64,000 bases of DNA from NCBI GenBank assembly GCA_020052415.1, contig JAGVPB010000013.1, positions 1 to 64,000 of the forward strand, in the 5' to 3' direction. This DNA comes from Bacteroidales bacterium (GTDB lineage: Bacteria; Bacteroidota; Bacteroidia; Bacteroidales; JAADJA01). The position numbers and the translations under genes are program-made. Numbering within the stretch: position 1 is the first letter of the stretch; each line of letters starts with the position of its first letter. The notes below the pieces were generated by a model that was not told the origin of the DNA, ran no database searches, and saw only the letters and a program-made list of their open reading frames with translations. Shown here one piece after another: positions 1 through 8,458 of the stretch.

Positions 1-2
1 AA

Positions 3-96
3 GGGGGTCAGCATCCGCCGGAATGTCATGTAAATGACCGGCTGAATTTTTTATTTACAAAGCCGATTTATGGGGGTCAGTATGCTCCGGAATATC
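3..96. repeat. Two diverged copies of a 25-bp G-rich repeat
   Basis: A 25-bp word starting GGGGGTCAG and containing CCGGAAT occurs at 3-27 and again at 72-96, in the same orientation, with about 21 of 25 positions equal. It lies in the gene-free stretch downstream of the ppdK stop. Such words are often found at the ends of insertion sequences or as dispersed repeats in Bacteroidota, but no transposase is visible here, so its origin is not known. The rest of 97-292 shows no gene. Confidence 0.4.
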
Positions 97-292
97 CATT
101 TAGTGCTTAATACCAGTTTCGTGCTTTTAAATGCCCGCCTCCGCCTGTACCTGAAGCAATAATTTGAAATTTCCTTTTTCCAGATCCTATTCCATCGCTT
201 GCTGATTATTGGTGACTACCTAAGCCAAATACGACAAAAAAAGACCGCCGGTTCCAATACCGACAGCCTCTCAACTTTTATCAAACCACTAT

Positions 293-3064
293 TTATTTCG
301 GCTTCTTAGTTTTCTTTGCAGCTTTCTTAGCTTTCTTTTCCATCTTCTTTCTGATGACAGCCTGAGCAGCCGCCAATCGTGCAATCGGAACCCTGTAAGG
401 TGAGCAGCTCACATAGTCAAGTCCGACCCTGTAACAAAATTCGACCGAAGCCGGATCACCACCGTGCTCGCCGCAAATGCCGAGCTTAATGTTCGGACGG
501 GTTTTCCTTCCTCTCTTCACAGCCATCTTAATCAACTGTCCCACTCCTTCCTGGTCAAGCGACTGGAAAGGATCTACCTTCAATATATTTTTTTTCAGGT
601 AAACGGGCAGGAATTTTCCGGCATCATCCCTCGAATATCCGAAGGTCATCTGGGTCAAATCATTTGTGCCAAAGGAAAAGAATTCAGCAGACCTGGCTAT
701 TTCATCAGCCACAAGTGCCGCTCTCGGAACTTCAATCATGGTTCCTACCAGGAAATCAATACGGTCTTTTTTCTCTTTAAACACTACATCAGCCGTTGAC
801 CTCACAATGTCTTCCTGCATCTTCATCTCAGCTAAAGTTCCAGTTAAAGGGATCATTATTTCAGGAACCGCCCTGATGCCTTTTTTCTTCAGGTTCAGAG
901 CAGCCTCTATAATAGCTCGTGTTTGAGTTTCGGAAATCTCAGGATAGGTATTTCCCAAACGGCAGCCACGGTGTCCCAACATTGGATTAAATTCAGCAAG
1001 GCTTGCAATTTTATCCTTCACTTCCTTCAATGTGATGCCCATAAGAGCCGCCATTTCCTTTTGTTCTTTTTCTTCATGAGGAACAAATTCGTGCAAAGGC
1101 GGATCGAGCAAGCGAATGGTTACCGGAAGATCACGCATGGCTTCAAAAATTCCTTCAAAGTCTTTTCGCTGGATCGGCAACAATTTTTTCAAAGCTTTTT
1201 TCCTGCCATCAATATCATCAGCAAGGATCATTTCGCGCATTGCCTGAATTTTATCTTCACCAAAAAACATGTGCTCAGTCCGGCATAACCCGATGCCTAT
1301 GGCCCCAAATTCCCTTGCCACTTTTGCATCGAGCGGCGTATCTGCATTCGTTCTTACTTTCATATCGGCAGTTTTATCCGCCAGTTTCATAAGGTCACCG
1401 AAATCACCGCTCATAGCGGGATCTTTAGTCAGAATTTTTCCCTGATACACTTCACCTTCCGAGCCATTCAATGAAATCCAGTCTCCTTCTTTAAAGGTGA
1501 CGCCATCACAAGTCAGAGTTCTGGCCTTATAGTCAACTTTAATTGATCCTGCACCTGAGACACAGCATTTACCCATGCCGCGTGCCACGACAGCAGCATG
1601 AGAAGTCATTCCTCCCCGTGCAGTTAAAATACCTTCTGCCACGTTCATACCTTTCAAGTCCTCAGGTGAGGTTTCGATACGAACCAGGATGACTTTCGAA
1701 CCTTTAGCAGCCCATTCTTCCGCTTCATCAGCATGGAAAACAATCTGACCGGTTGCGGCTCCGGGTGATGCCGGCAATCCTTTGGCAATCACTTTTGCTT
1801 TTTTAATTGCATCCTTATCAAACACCGGGTGCAACAATTCATCCAGTTTATTGGGTTCAACGCGCATCAATGCTGTTTTCTTATCAATTTTATCCTGCTT
1901 CAGCATATCCATGGCAATTTTAACCATGGCTGCTCCTGTACGTTTGCCATTGCGGGTTTGCAAAAGCCACAGTTTTCCGTCCTGTATGGTAAACTCGAGG
2001 TCCTGCATATCCTTGTAATGATCCTCCAGTTTTTGCTGTATGGTATTAAGTTCGCTGTAAACTCTTGGCATCACCTCCTCAAGGGACGGATATACAGCTT
2101 TACGTTCTTTTTCGGTAACATTAGCCAATTTTGCCCACCTGACCGATCCTTCTTTGGTGATCTGCTGGGGCGTGCGGATACCGGCCACCACATCTTCACC
2201 CTGTGCATTGATCAGGTACTCCCCGTTAAAAATATCTTCACCGGTTCCGGCGTCTCTTGTAAAAGCCACGCCTGTTCCTGAATCTTCTCCCATATTTCCG
2301 AATACCATAGCCTGAACATTGACTGCTGTTCCCCATTCATCAGGGATACCGTTAAGCTTCCTGTAATAAATAGCCCGGTCGTTCATCCAGCTTCCGAATA
2401 CCGCCATGATCGAACCCCATAATTGTTCCCATGGATCTTCCGGGAAATCTTTCCCTGTCTTTTTCTTTACTGCTGATTTGAATCGTTTTACCAGTTCCTT
2501 TAAATCTTTTGTGTCAAGTTGAGTATCAAGCGAAACGCCTTTCCCGGCTTTCAATTCATCAATGATCTCTTCAAACGGATCAATATCTTCTTTTGAAGCA
2601 GGCTTCATGTCGAGAACCACATCACCGAACATCTGGACGAAGCGGCGGTACGAATCCCAGGCAAAACGTTCATTCCCCGACTTTTTTGCAATTCCTTTTA
2701 CAGCAGTATCATTCAAACCGAGGTTTAACACAGTATCCATCATACCGGGCATGGAAGCCCTGGCACCGGAACGAACTGAAAGCAGGCAAGGATTGGTTTT
2801 GTCGCCGAATTTGGCGCCCATTATCTTTTCAATATTTTTAACAGCTTCTTCCACCTGTGGCCTGATCAGTTTTACAACCTTATCCCGGCCTTCTTTGTAG
2901 TAAAGTGTGCAAACTTCAGTTGTAATTGTAAAACCCGGCGGAACCGGAACACCGATAAGATTCATCTCGGCGAGATTGGCGCCTTTACCTCCCAGCAGGT
3001 TTTTCATTCCTGCATTACCTTCGGCCTTTTTATTCCCAAAAGTATAGACGTGTTTATTGGTCAT
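293..3064 (-). CDS. ppdK: Pyruvate, phosphate dikinase
   Basis: This enzyme interconverts pyruvate + ATP + Pi and phosphoenolpyruvate + AMP + PPi in the cytoplasm. In anaerobic Bacteroidota it commonly runs a PPi-linked glycolytic or gluconeogenic step. The 923-residue length fits the family. The N-terminal ATP-grasp part begins with GGKGANLAEM near residue 26. The phosphohistidine domain carries GGMTSHAAVVARGMG near residue 485, whose His is the phosphorylated residue. The C-terminal TIM barrel has the catalytic Cys in LGICGEHGGDP near residue 865. The last 20 residues are Lys/Ala-rich, an unusual basic tail. The gene stands alone, with about 100 bp of AT-rich leader upstream. Confidence 0.97.
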   Translation of the reverse strand: MTNKHVYTFGNKKAEGNAGMKNLLGGKGANLAEMNLIGVPVPPGFTITTEVCTLYYKEGRDKVVKLIRPQVEEAVKNIEKIMGAKFGDKTNPCLLSVRSGARASMPGMMDTVLNLGLNDTAVKGIAKKSGNERFAWDSYRRFVQMFGDVVLDMKPASKEDIDPFEEIIDELKAGKGVSLDTQLDTKDLKELVKRFKSAVKKKTGKDFPEDPWEQLWGSIMAVFGSWMNDRAIYYRKLNGIPDEWGTAVNVQAMVFGNMGEDSGTGVAFTRDAGTGEDIFNGEYLINAQGEDVVAGIRTPQQITKEGSVRWAKLANVTEKERKAVYPSLEEVMPRVYSELNTIQQKLEDHYKDMQDLEFTIQDGKLWLLQTRNGKRTGAAMVKIAMDMLKQDKIDKKTALMRVEPNKLDELLHPVFDKDAIKKAKVIAKGLPASPGAATGQIVFHADEAEEWAAKGSKVILVRIETSPEDLKGMNVAEGILTARGGMTSHAAVVARGMGKCCVSGAGSIKVDYKARTLTCDGVTFKEGDWISLNGSEGEVYQGKILTKDPAMSGDFGDLMKLADKTADMKVRTNADTPLDAKVAREFGAIGIGLCRTEHMFFGEDKIQAMREMILADDIDGRKKALKKLLPIQRKDFEGIFEAMRDLPVTIRLLDPPLHEFVPHEEKEQKEMAALMGITLKEVKDKIASLAEFNPMLGHRGCRLGNTYPEISETQTRAIIEAALNLKKKGIRAVPEIMIPLTGTLAEMKMQEDIVRSTADVVFKEKKDRIDFLVGTMIEVPRAALVADEIARSAEFFSFGTNDLTQMTFGYSRDDAGKFLPVYLKKNILKVDPFQSLDQEGVGQLIKMAVKRGRKTRPNIKLGICGEHGGDPASVEFCYRVGLDYVSCSPYRVPIARLAAAQAVIRKKMEKKAKKAAKKTKKPK

Positions 3065-3171
3065 AATAATAAAATTTAACTTTTTTGAACTTAATTATAT
3101 TGATAGTCTGTATTTTAATACAGCGATTTTCAGGGGTGCAATATTACACAAAAAAATCTTTCCGGTTTGGG

Positions 3172-3648
3172 TCACATAAAAAAGACTAAATAATATTTTG
3201 ATGTGCTATGCATAGAATTGATAAATTCTGAAGAAGAAGAAATCACATCACGATGGTCATATTGTCCCTGAGATTTTCCTTTTTCAGGATCTTCAATCTC
3301 GTCAATACGTTCAGAACCTACCTTTGCAAGCCAAAGTTTGAAAGGTTCGGCTTTCGGGGATGGAATGGATTGGATCAACCGTAATAACTGTTCCGTATCA
3401 GCAACATCGGTTTTATAATATTTACCATCAGAAGAAAGCATTTTCAGTTGGTTACAATTTGTAACCAACTCACTTCCTTCTTTTTTTAACCTATGCTTTA
3501 GAACTTTCCAATAATTGTTGGCATTCGGACTATCCGTAAGAATTTCAACCACATCTACAATTGAAAAATACCATTTCTCATTCTCATCATCCCAATGCAC
3601 TCGCACCTTTTTGCTGTCAAATAATTTAATCGCATTTTGCTTTTCCAT
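3172..3648 (-). pseudogene. Truncated BRO-N family (phage antirepressor-like) protein
   Basis: The first ~120 residues match the N-terminal domain of a BRO-family, antirepressor-like protein common in Bacteroidota: KVRVHWDDENEKWYFSIVDV, then YKTDVADTEQLLRLIQSIPS and FKLWLAKVG. Family members normally run to about 250-290 residues with a C-terminal region that starts just after the EIEDPE motif. Here the sequence leaves the family after that point and stops at residue 158, so the C-terminal half is lost. The gene is probably a decayed remnant of a mobile-element regulator. It is the first gene of the accessory island. A shortened DNA-binding protein that still works cannot be excluded. Confidence 0.6.
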
Positions 3649-3925
3649 AAAAATCCTATTATACTTTCAAATTCTTTCAGTTATGATAGCTCCAAAGATA
3701 AGGAAAAGGATTATTTGAGGGAAATTAATATTGATTTGATACCATCGAAAGCTGAAGTGTAATTTAAATTCAGATATTGACTATTTGTTTTGTAATTTAT
3801 TTCACAAGATATGGATATTTAAAGAAAATTATGTAATTCTAAATAATAACATTAAAATGTTTACAAGTTAAGGTTATAAACGAGAGCATATTTTTATTTA
3901 TTTCTGTAATATTTCTGAATTATTT

Positions 3926-4786
3926 TTATTGTGAAAGGTTCTTATATAATTCAACTGCTTCCACTACACCTAGTTCACCTGCCTTTTTAATATCTGAACA
4001 CCCCTCACTAAATAAATCTAAAAAATCTAATCTAATAATTCCACGGGCAAAATATGCAATCGCTAATGAATGATCTAATTTAATTGCAGAATTAAAATCT
4101 TTTACTGCTTCTTCATAGAGTTGTTTGCGGAAATATATATCTCCTCTTTTGTAAAATGCTTTTGCTTCAGGATAATACTCGATAGCTCTATTATAATTAC
4201 TTATTGCTTTATCAAGTTCATTATTAATTAGAGCGACATCACCCTCATCAACTAAAAAAAGTGCCTTAGTTTTATTACTCATAAAACTATCTCCCCATGA
4301 ACTGCCTGTTAATGTTTCATTTTTAATTTGAGTATTTGCGCATTCGAATTGATTATTTTCAATTAAATAATTTTTACATATTGTACTAAGTATTTTTAAG
4401 TCAAATTTGTAATTGATAAAATTAGATTCATTGCTATAATATTCATCAGTTGTTTCGGTAATTTTAAAAAAATTATCTTCAGATTCCTCAATCTTAATTT
4501 CGATCCATCGCAATACATCTGGATATGCAGCAGTAAACCATTTTGGATATAAGTTTGAAGATGTAAGCAATAAATAAGCACTCTTTGTTGGTATGTATTC
4601 GCCCATATAAAATTGTGGCATCGACGTTTGAAGATACAAGAGATTAGCCGTAAACGACTCAAGATTAATCTTATCTTTAAGTAAAAAATTAGTTATTATT
4701 TCATTAGGGCTTGAAGTTTCTTCCTTCATATCTTTAAACCTTAAATCATCGAAAACTGACAACCATTTTTGTTCAATTGATTCCAT
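3926..4786 (-). CDS. TPR-repeat protein, unknown function
   Basis: The 286-residue protein has no recognised N-terminal domain (residues 1-180). Its C-terminal third holds at least two tetratricopeptide repeats: one around SNYNRAIEYYPEAKAFYKRG and one around AVKDFNSAIKLDHSLAIAYFARG, with a decayed third ending EGCSDIKKAGELG. Such repeats usually bind partner proteins. No signal peptide is seen. It is the last gene of a three-gene minus-strand operon with the 69- and 104-residue proteins upstream. Base composition is clearly more AT-rich than in the housekeeping neighbours, which suggests recent transfer. The function is unknown; island context would fit a defence or toxin role, but nothing in the sequence proves it. 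Confidence 0.75.
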   Translation of the reverse strand: MESIEQKWLSVFDDLRFKDMKEETSSPNEIITNFLLKDKINLESFTANLLYLQTSMPQFYMGEYIPTKSAYLLLTSSNLYPKWFTAAYPDVLRWIEIKIEESEDNFFKITETTDEYYSNESNFINYKFDLKILSTICKNYLIENNQFECANTQIKNETLTGSSWGDSFMSNKTKALFLVDEGDVALINNELDKAISNYNRAIEYYPEAKAFYKRGDIYFRKQLYEEAVKDFNSAIKLDHSLAIAYFARGIIRLDFLDLFSEGCSDIKKAGELGVVEAVELYKNLSQ

Positions 4787-4832
4787 AAAATGTGTATTAT
4801 TTGACTATAATTTTTTAAATAATATAAAAATT

Positions 4833-5042
4833 TCAACTAAATAACCATAGAAATAAGTATATTAAAATGAAAATTCCTAAACCCCAAAGGAATATTTGAA
4901 GAATTATAAACCCGCAACCCACACCACCTGAAACAGCACTACTTAAAGCATTTTTTGCTGCGTCCTCCTTCTTTGGTGATTTAAAATAACCAATAATACC
5001 AGAGATAACTGCAACAATAATTATAACAATCAACCAGTTCAT
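4833..5042 (-). CDS. Small two-helix membrane protein, unknown function
   Basis: A 69-residue protein with a hydrophobic N-terminal helix (residues 2-19), a short polar Lys/Asp-rich link (FKSPKKEDAAKN) and a long hydrophobic C-terminal stretch (about 42-68) preceded by a Gly-rich GGVGCG turn. It is predicted to sit in the inner membrane as a hairpin. It starts 3 bp after the stop of the upstream 104-residue gene and ends 46 bp before the TPR gene, so the three are probably co-transcribed. No family is recognised. Confidence 0.65.
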   Translation of the reverse strand: MNWLIVIIIVAVISGIIGYFKSPKKEDAAKNALSSAVSGGVGCGFIILQIFLWGLGIFILIYLFLWLFS

Positions 5043-5045
5043 TTT

Positions 5046-5360
5046 CTAATATTTTTGGATTTCAAAATGTCTATTGATATTATTAATAACATTATCTCTT
5101 TTATCTATACCCCAGTTATATTTTTTATTATTTTGAAACCATAGGTATACTTTATTCATAGTTTCAATCATTACTTCTCGGAGATTGCCCTGCCTATTAT
5201 ATGAAAAATGAGTCTTTTTGAATATGATAAAATTTTCCTTAAATTCTACCAAATAATTATTTGGACCTGTTTCATAAATATAAGTCGGAAAGCTTATATC
5301 AAATCTAATTTCATAAGTTTTCCCACCATAACTATTTTTCTTAGAATATTCACGAATCAT
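5046..5360 (-). CDS. Hypothetical 104-residue protein, first gene of an AT-rich operon
   Basis: A soluble-looking 104-residue protein rich in Tyr, Phe and Asn. It has beta-strand-like segments (TYEIRFDISFPTYIY, NYLVEFKENFIIFKK) and then a helical C-terminal half. There is no signal peptide or membrane segment, and no family is recognised. It is followed almost directly by the small membrane protein and then by the TPR protein. Together they form a compact cassette that ends near the palindromic repeat at 5428. Confidence 0.6.
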   Translation of the reverse strand: MIREYSKKNSYGGKTYEIRFDISFPTYIYETGPNNYLVEFKENFIIFKKTHFSYNRQGNLREVMIETMNKVYLWFQNNKKYNWGIDKRDNVINNINRHFEIQKY

Positions 5361-5427
5361 ATTATTTAGTTTTAATCAATCATTTTTTATTCCACCGCTT
5401 CCGAAAACCTTCTTGCCTAAGCCTTTA

Positions 5428-5480
5428 CCGCAGCATGTCCATCAGCCTTGGCTTTAGCGTTGGTGCGACCTGTGGCTTTT
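5428..5480. repeat. Palindromic repeat R1 (TA-island family)
   Basis: First of four ~53-bp elements in the same orientation (5428, 6082, 6519, 7540). The shared pattern on the plus strand is a left arm GGCAAGTC, then TTCCAGCCTTGGCCTTAGCG, then a right arm GCGACTTGTGGC. The arms can pair as CAAGTC/GACTTG. R1 is the most diverged copy (GCATGTCCATCAGCC...GCGACCTGTGGC). It lies 37 bp beyond the stop of the ORF6N gene. Confidence 0.7.
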
Positions 5481-5517
5481 CACTCAAAGCCACTCTATTC
5501 CTATCCAACATTTAAAA

Positions 5518-6030
5518 TCATTTATCATAAATTTTATACCCAACCGGCTTCAGAGGTTCTTTTTTCTTTTCTATTAATTCACGAAGGGCTTCAAAAACCA
5601 CCCTGAACTGCTTGTCGTATTTGCTTTCCATTTCGTCCAGTTTCTTCTTTAACTCTTTGTTTTCCTCCATTAATTGCCGCATTCGGACAAAAGCCCGCAT
5701 AATGGAAATATTTACCTGCACAGCTCTTTTGCTGCGCAACACACCACTGAGCATGGCAACACCCTGTTCTGTAAAGGCGAAAGGTGTTGCAGGCGAAAAT
5801 TTTACAGAGCCAAGGTTATCACAATTTGTGATAAGCTCCTTCCACTCAACTTCAGAGAGTTGAAACATAAAATCTTCAGGAAAACGGTCAATGTTTCTTT
5901 TTACCTGCTGCTTTAAAACCCTTGTTTCTACTTCATACAAAGTCGCAAGGTGAAAATCAAGCATCACTTTAGCACCCCTGATATGAAAAATCCGGGTTAT
6001 TAATTCTTTTGTGCTGATTATTTCATTCAT
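5518..6030 (-). CDS. ORF6N domain protein
   Basis: A 170-residue protein of the ORF6N family, a predicted DNA-binding domain found in phage and mobile-element regulators. The domain runs from about residue 5 ([20 protein letters not shown]) through [33 protein letters not shown] and [17 protein letters not shown]. It is followed by a coiled coil (about 120-150) and a short basic tail. The frame stays open upstream to 6141, but those 37 extra codons are encoded by palindrome R2, so I place the start at the Met at 6030 ([10 protein letters not shown]). It is flanked by R1 and R2. Confidence 0.85.
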   Translation of the reverse strand: MNEIISTKELITRIFHIRGAKVMLDFHLATLYEVETRVLKQQVKRNIDRFPEDFMFQLSEVEWKELITNCDNLGSVKFSPATPFAFTEQGVAMLSGVLRSKRAVQVNISIMRAFVRMRQLMEENKELKKKLDEMESKYDKQFRVVFEALRELIEKKKEPLKPVGYKIYDK

Positions 6031-6081
6031 AATTTTAACTCGAACGTTGTCACTAATTGTGATAAGCTTTTCCGGTACTTT

Positions 6082-6133
6082 TGCCGCAAGTCTTCCAGCC
6101 TTTGCCTTAGTGTTGGCGAGACTTGTGGCATTG
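6082..6133. repeat. Palindromic repeat R2 (TA-island family)
   Basis: Same element as R1, R3 and R4: arms GCAAGTC and GACTTGTGGC around TTCCAGCCTTTGCCTTAG. It lies between the ORF6N gene and the orphan antitoxin, 55 bp beyond the antitoxin stop. It is read through in the false N-terminal extension of the ORF6N frame. Confidence 0.75.
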
Positions 6134-6188
6134 TCAACCACTCTTTCAAATCACAAATCAAATATCATAACTCATATATCTAAAATCC

Positions 6189-6392
6189 TCAAACCTTCTC
6201 TTTAACTTCTTCCCAACTCACATTATTCCCGGGATTATTCGTGTAGGAGTCGAGGCGTTCATTCAGTATCGCCTTATGTCCATCGCTAATCGCAGCCTCC
6301 TCAGCTTCCCCTGAAATACTATCCCAGATGGTTTGAACCAGGTGAAGACGCTCTTCAACACTGAGCTTTAAAATATCCTTTATTTCTGTCAT
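6189..6392 (-). CDS. Addiction-module antitoxin of the Unstab_antitox/TIGR02574 type, orphan
   Basis: A 67-residue protein with the typical layout of this small antitoxin family: an N-terminal KLSVEERLHLVQTIWDSI helix, AILNERLDSYTNNPGN in the middle, and the C-terminal VSWEEVKEKV. In complete modules a RelE/ParE toxin gene follows directly. Here the stop is followed by palindrome R2 and then the ORF6N gene, so no toxin partner is present. It may act as an orphan antitoxin or be a remnant. Confidence 0.8.
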   Translation of the reverse strand: MTEIKDILKLSVEERLHLVQTIWDSISGEAEEAAISDGHKAILNERLDSYTNNPGNNVSWEEVKEKV

Positions 6393-6518
6393 TGTGTATT
6401 ATTTAGATGAAGTACAAATTTACATATTAAAAGTTGACACAGTTTAATCTTACCGTATTCTAAAACAAAACCCAGGCAAACATTTACGTCAACCTCCTCT
6501 TTCCCTTTCCAAATCTCC

Positions 6519-6573
6519 GCTGCGGCATGTCTTCCAACCCAAGCCTTAGCCTTGGCGCGACTTGTGGCATTTC
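6519..6573. repeat. Palindromic repeat R3 (TA-island family)
   Basis: Copy of the R element: GCGGCATGTCTTCCAACC, then GCCTTAGCCTTGGCGCGACT, then TGTGGC. It lies between the orphan antitoxin and the first HEPN/MNT pair, about 130 bp 3' of the MNT stop. Confidence 0.75.
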
Positions 6574-6705
6574 TAACCTATCTTTCAAATCATACATCAT
6601 ATCTCATAAATCTAAAATCCCTCGTTAAGTTAAGTCTCCCCATGCCTGGCTTCAGACTTACGCCAACTTAGGATGGGACGAAAAAATACCCGCCAGGAGC
6701 CTGTT

Positions 6706-7023
6706 TCAAACTGCGTTTATCTTTATCTCTTTACCGTATTTAACGATTTCATTTACCAGAGGATTTGACATGTCAAAGTCCTTTTCCCGGAATGGGTGTG
6801 GCTCGATACGGCTGTCAATATTCCTGCGGACCCGCATTAATTCCAGTTGTATGTCGAGTAAATTGGGATAATCGTTAAGTACCACAGCAATGTCAATATC
6901 GCTGTCATCGGTATAATTTCCTCTTGCGTAGGAACCAAAGAGAATTACTTTGACCAGATCAAAATTGTCTTTCAAAGCTCCCGCATATTTCTGAGCAATT
7001 GCTAAAGCATCAGTTTTATCCAT
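6706..7023 (-). CDS. MNT-type nucleotidyltransferase (antitoxin of HEPN/MNT pair)
   Basis: A 105-residue minimal nucleotidyltransferase. The signature ILFGSYARGNYTDDSDIDIA near residue 27 supplies the GS motif and the two catalytic Asp residues (DSDID). In known HEPN/MNT systems this protein neutralises the HEPN RNase toxin, in studied cases by adding AMP to it. The gene overlaps the end of the upstream HEPN gene by 22 bp, so the pair is translated together. The toxin comes first here, the opposite of the pair at 7.6-8.4 kb. Confidence 0.9.
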   Translation of the reverse strand: MDKTDALAIAQKYAGALKDNFDLVKVILFGSYARGNYTDDSDIDIAVVLNDYPNLLDIQLELMRVRRNIDSRIEPHPFREKDFDMSNPLVNEIVKYGKEIKINAV

Positions 7024-7409
7024 GAGCGTAATGTTTCAATTTTATTAATCCATTCTTTTGTAAAGTCGGGAGTGCACAGAGAATAAAACTCTCTTTTATA
7101 ATCATCATAACGTGCATTTATGTTAAAGGATGAAATTTTATCGAACCAATCCGACTGTTCCCTGGTCATTTCGATATTACATAATTCCGACAGCCGGTAA
7201 AGATTATGAATAAAAGGTGCATGTTTCCCGTATTTGTTGACGTAAATAGCTTTGAGCAATTTTTCAATTGACAGATGTCCTAAAAACAATGCCCATCCGT
7301 ATGATCCGGAAGTATATAAAGCCTGCATTGTGCGAAAATCATCTTCAGAAGTATCAATCCAATGTTTTACGATTTTTTCAACATTAATTCCGTTGCTATC
7401 TTCAATCAT
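7002..7409 (-). CDS. HEPN-domain protein (toxin of HEPN/MNT pair)
   Basis: A 135-residue all-helical HEPN-domain protein, with the typical DDFRTMQALYTSGSYGWALF opening and HLSIEKLLKAIYV, followed by HAPFIHNLYRLSEL where the conserved His of the HEPN RNase motif is expected. The family acts as RNases in toxin-antitoxin systems. It overlaps the MNT gene downstream by 22 bp. It is one of two HEPN/MNT pairs within 1.7 kb; the two HEPN proteins are clearly different in sequence, so they are not a recent duplication. Confidence 0.88.
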   Translation of the reverse strand: MIEDSNGINVEKIVKHWIDTSEDDFRTMQALYTSGSYGWALFLGHLSIEKLLKAIYVNKYGKHAPFIHNLYRLSELCNIEMTREQSDWFDKISSFNINARYDDYKREFYSLCTPDFTKEWINKIETLRSWIKLML

Positions 7410-7539
7410 GCTTTAAAATTTATTCAAACTTGATCTTTTAAATCCCTCGTTCGGGGTAGTCTCTGACTACGCCGAATCTAAATTTGATAGTCTCAGACTA
7501 TATTTCAAAGAAAACTTCATTTATACTTCCCATACCTTC

Positions 7540-7593
7540 GCTACGGCAAGTCTTCCAGCCTTGGCCTTAGCGTTGGCGCGACTTGTGGCTTTC
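7540..7593. repeat. Palindromic repeat R4 (TA-island family)
   Basis: The clearest R copy: left arm ACGGCAAGTC, TTCCAGCCTTGGCCTTAGCG, right arm GCGACTTGTGGC. The right arm ends only ~7 bp from the stop of the HEPN gene at 7601. Confidence 0.78.
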
Positions 7594-7600
7594 AAGTAAA

Positions 7601-8023
7601 TTATAATAAATCCTGGACCATACCCAAATTCATTTTAGAAACTAAAACCTCCCGAAAATACCTGCCTATAGAAATGGCCCGTTCAACATCCTCATTGGTT
7701 AAATCGATAATTGTATCGGGATACCTCACCTCAACAGAATAATCCAGCAGTTCAGCAGCCTGATCAAAAAGTTCATCGGGTATTGTTTCGGTCTGCGAAA
7801 TCATACCGAGCAACAATACAAGATCGTGTGTTCTTTTTACTGTAAGATCATTGAAAATTAAATAGCCTTTAAGGTATTTTTCAACTGCCTGCTGGCAATG
7901 AAATGCGATAGTTTCCCTGTATTTCGGAATATGCCTGTAAATCAGTTCGGCAGTGCCCAGGTCATGGTCTGCTTTCTCGATCCAAAGCCTAATGACATCT
8001 ATTTTATCGTTCATACAACACAA
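7601..8023 (-). CDS. HEPN-domain protein (second HEPN/MNT pair)
   Basis: A 140-residue HEPN protein: WIEKADHDLGTAELIYRHIP at the N-terminus, then HCQQAVEKYLKGYLIFND, followed by KRTHDLVLLLGMI, where the conserved Arg/His pair of the toxin family lies. It is a predicted RNase toxin. Its start overlaps the end of the MNT gene by 20 bp. The Met at codon 4 is an equally possible start. Palindrome R4 follows directly after the stop. Confidence 0.88.
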   Translation of the reverse strand: MCCMNDKIDVIRLWIEKADHDLGTAELIYRHIPKYRETIAFHCQQAVEKYLKGYLIFNDLTVKRTHDLVLLLGMISQTETIPDELFDQAAELLDYSVEVRYPDTIIDLTNEDVERAISIGRYFREVLVSKMNLGMVQDLL

Positions 8024-8399
8024 TGCTATTCTTCATAGCTGAATAAAGAAATGAAAATCGGTTACTTAGTTCATGATTAAACTCCTGCGGTGTGTAAACC
8101 TTTATATCTAATGGTATGAGTTGCCTGTAAAAGAGACGCCGGATTTCAATTCCACGTTTGTTCTTCGGCATGGTTGTTTTATTGACAATGATAAGGTCAA
8201 TGTCGCTGTCTTCAGTAGGAGTGCCATTCGCATAAGAACCGAATAAAATGATTTTTTCAGGAGCAATCTCCTTAACGATTTTTTTTGAGATTTCGTTGAT
8301 CCTGAATTCCTCTTTCTTTAAATGTTCCACAGCAAAGATTTTAAACAAAAATAAAGATAATATATATTGCTCAATCAAACGGTTAATAACAATTACCAA
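8004..8399 (-). CDS. MNT-type nucleotidyltransferase (second HEPN/MNT pair)
   Basis: Minimal nucleotidyltransferase with IILFGSYANGTPTEDSDIDL as the GS...DxD active-site signature, the predicted antitoxin of the HEPN partner encoded directly downstream with a 20-bp overlap. The first ATG gives a 23-residue hydrophobic N-terminus that is odd for this family. A GTG at 8328-8330 would place the GS motif near residue 30, as is usual, and may be the true start. Confidence 0.87.
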   Translation of the reverse strand: MVIVINRLIEQYILSLFLFKIFAVEHLKKEEFRINEISKKIVKEIAPEKIILFGSYANGTPTEDSDIDLIIVNKTTMPKNKRGIEIRRLFYRQLIPLDIKVYTPQEFNHELSNRFSFLYSAMKNSIVLYER

Positions 8400-8458
8400 A
8401 AAATATTAGCATATTCTTAAGACAACCGGAATCATAAATGAAATTATTTTTGAAATTA

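Noticed and set aside
6031-6141. 37-residue extension of the ORF6N protein
   Set aside because: Encoded by palindrome R2; the domain begins after the Met at 6030.
5428-7593. R elements as a CRISPR array
   Set aside because: Four ~53-bp repeats spaced 390-970 bp apart with genes between them; no short spacers and no cas genes.
5428-7593. Classical integron attC sites
   Set aside because: No integrase gene, and the expected RYYYAAC and GTTRRRY core sites are not clearly present in the repeats.
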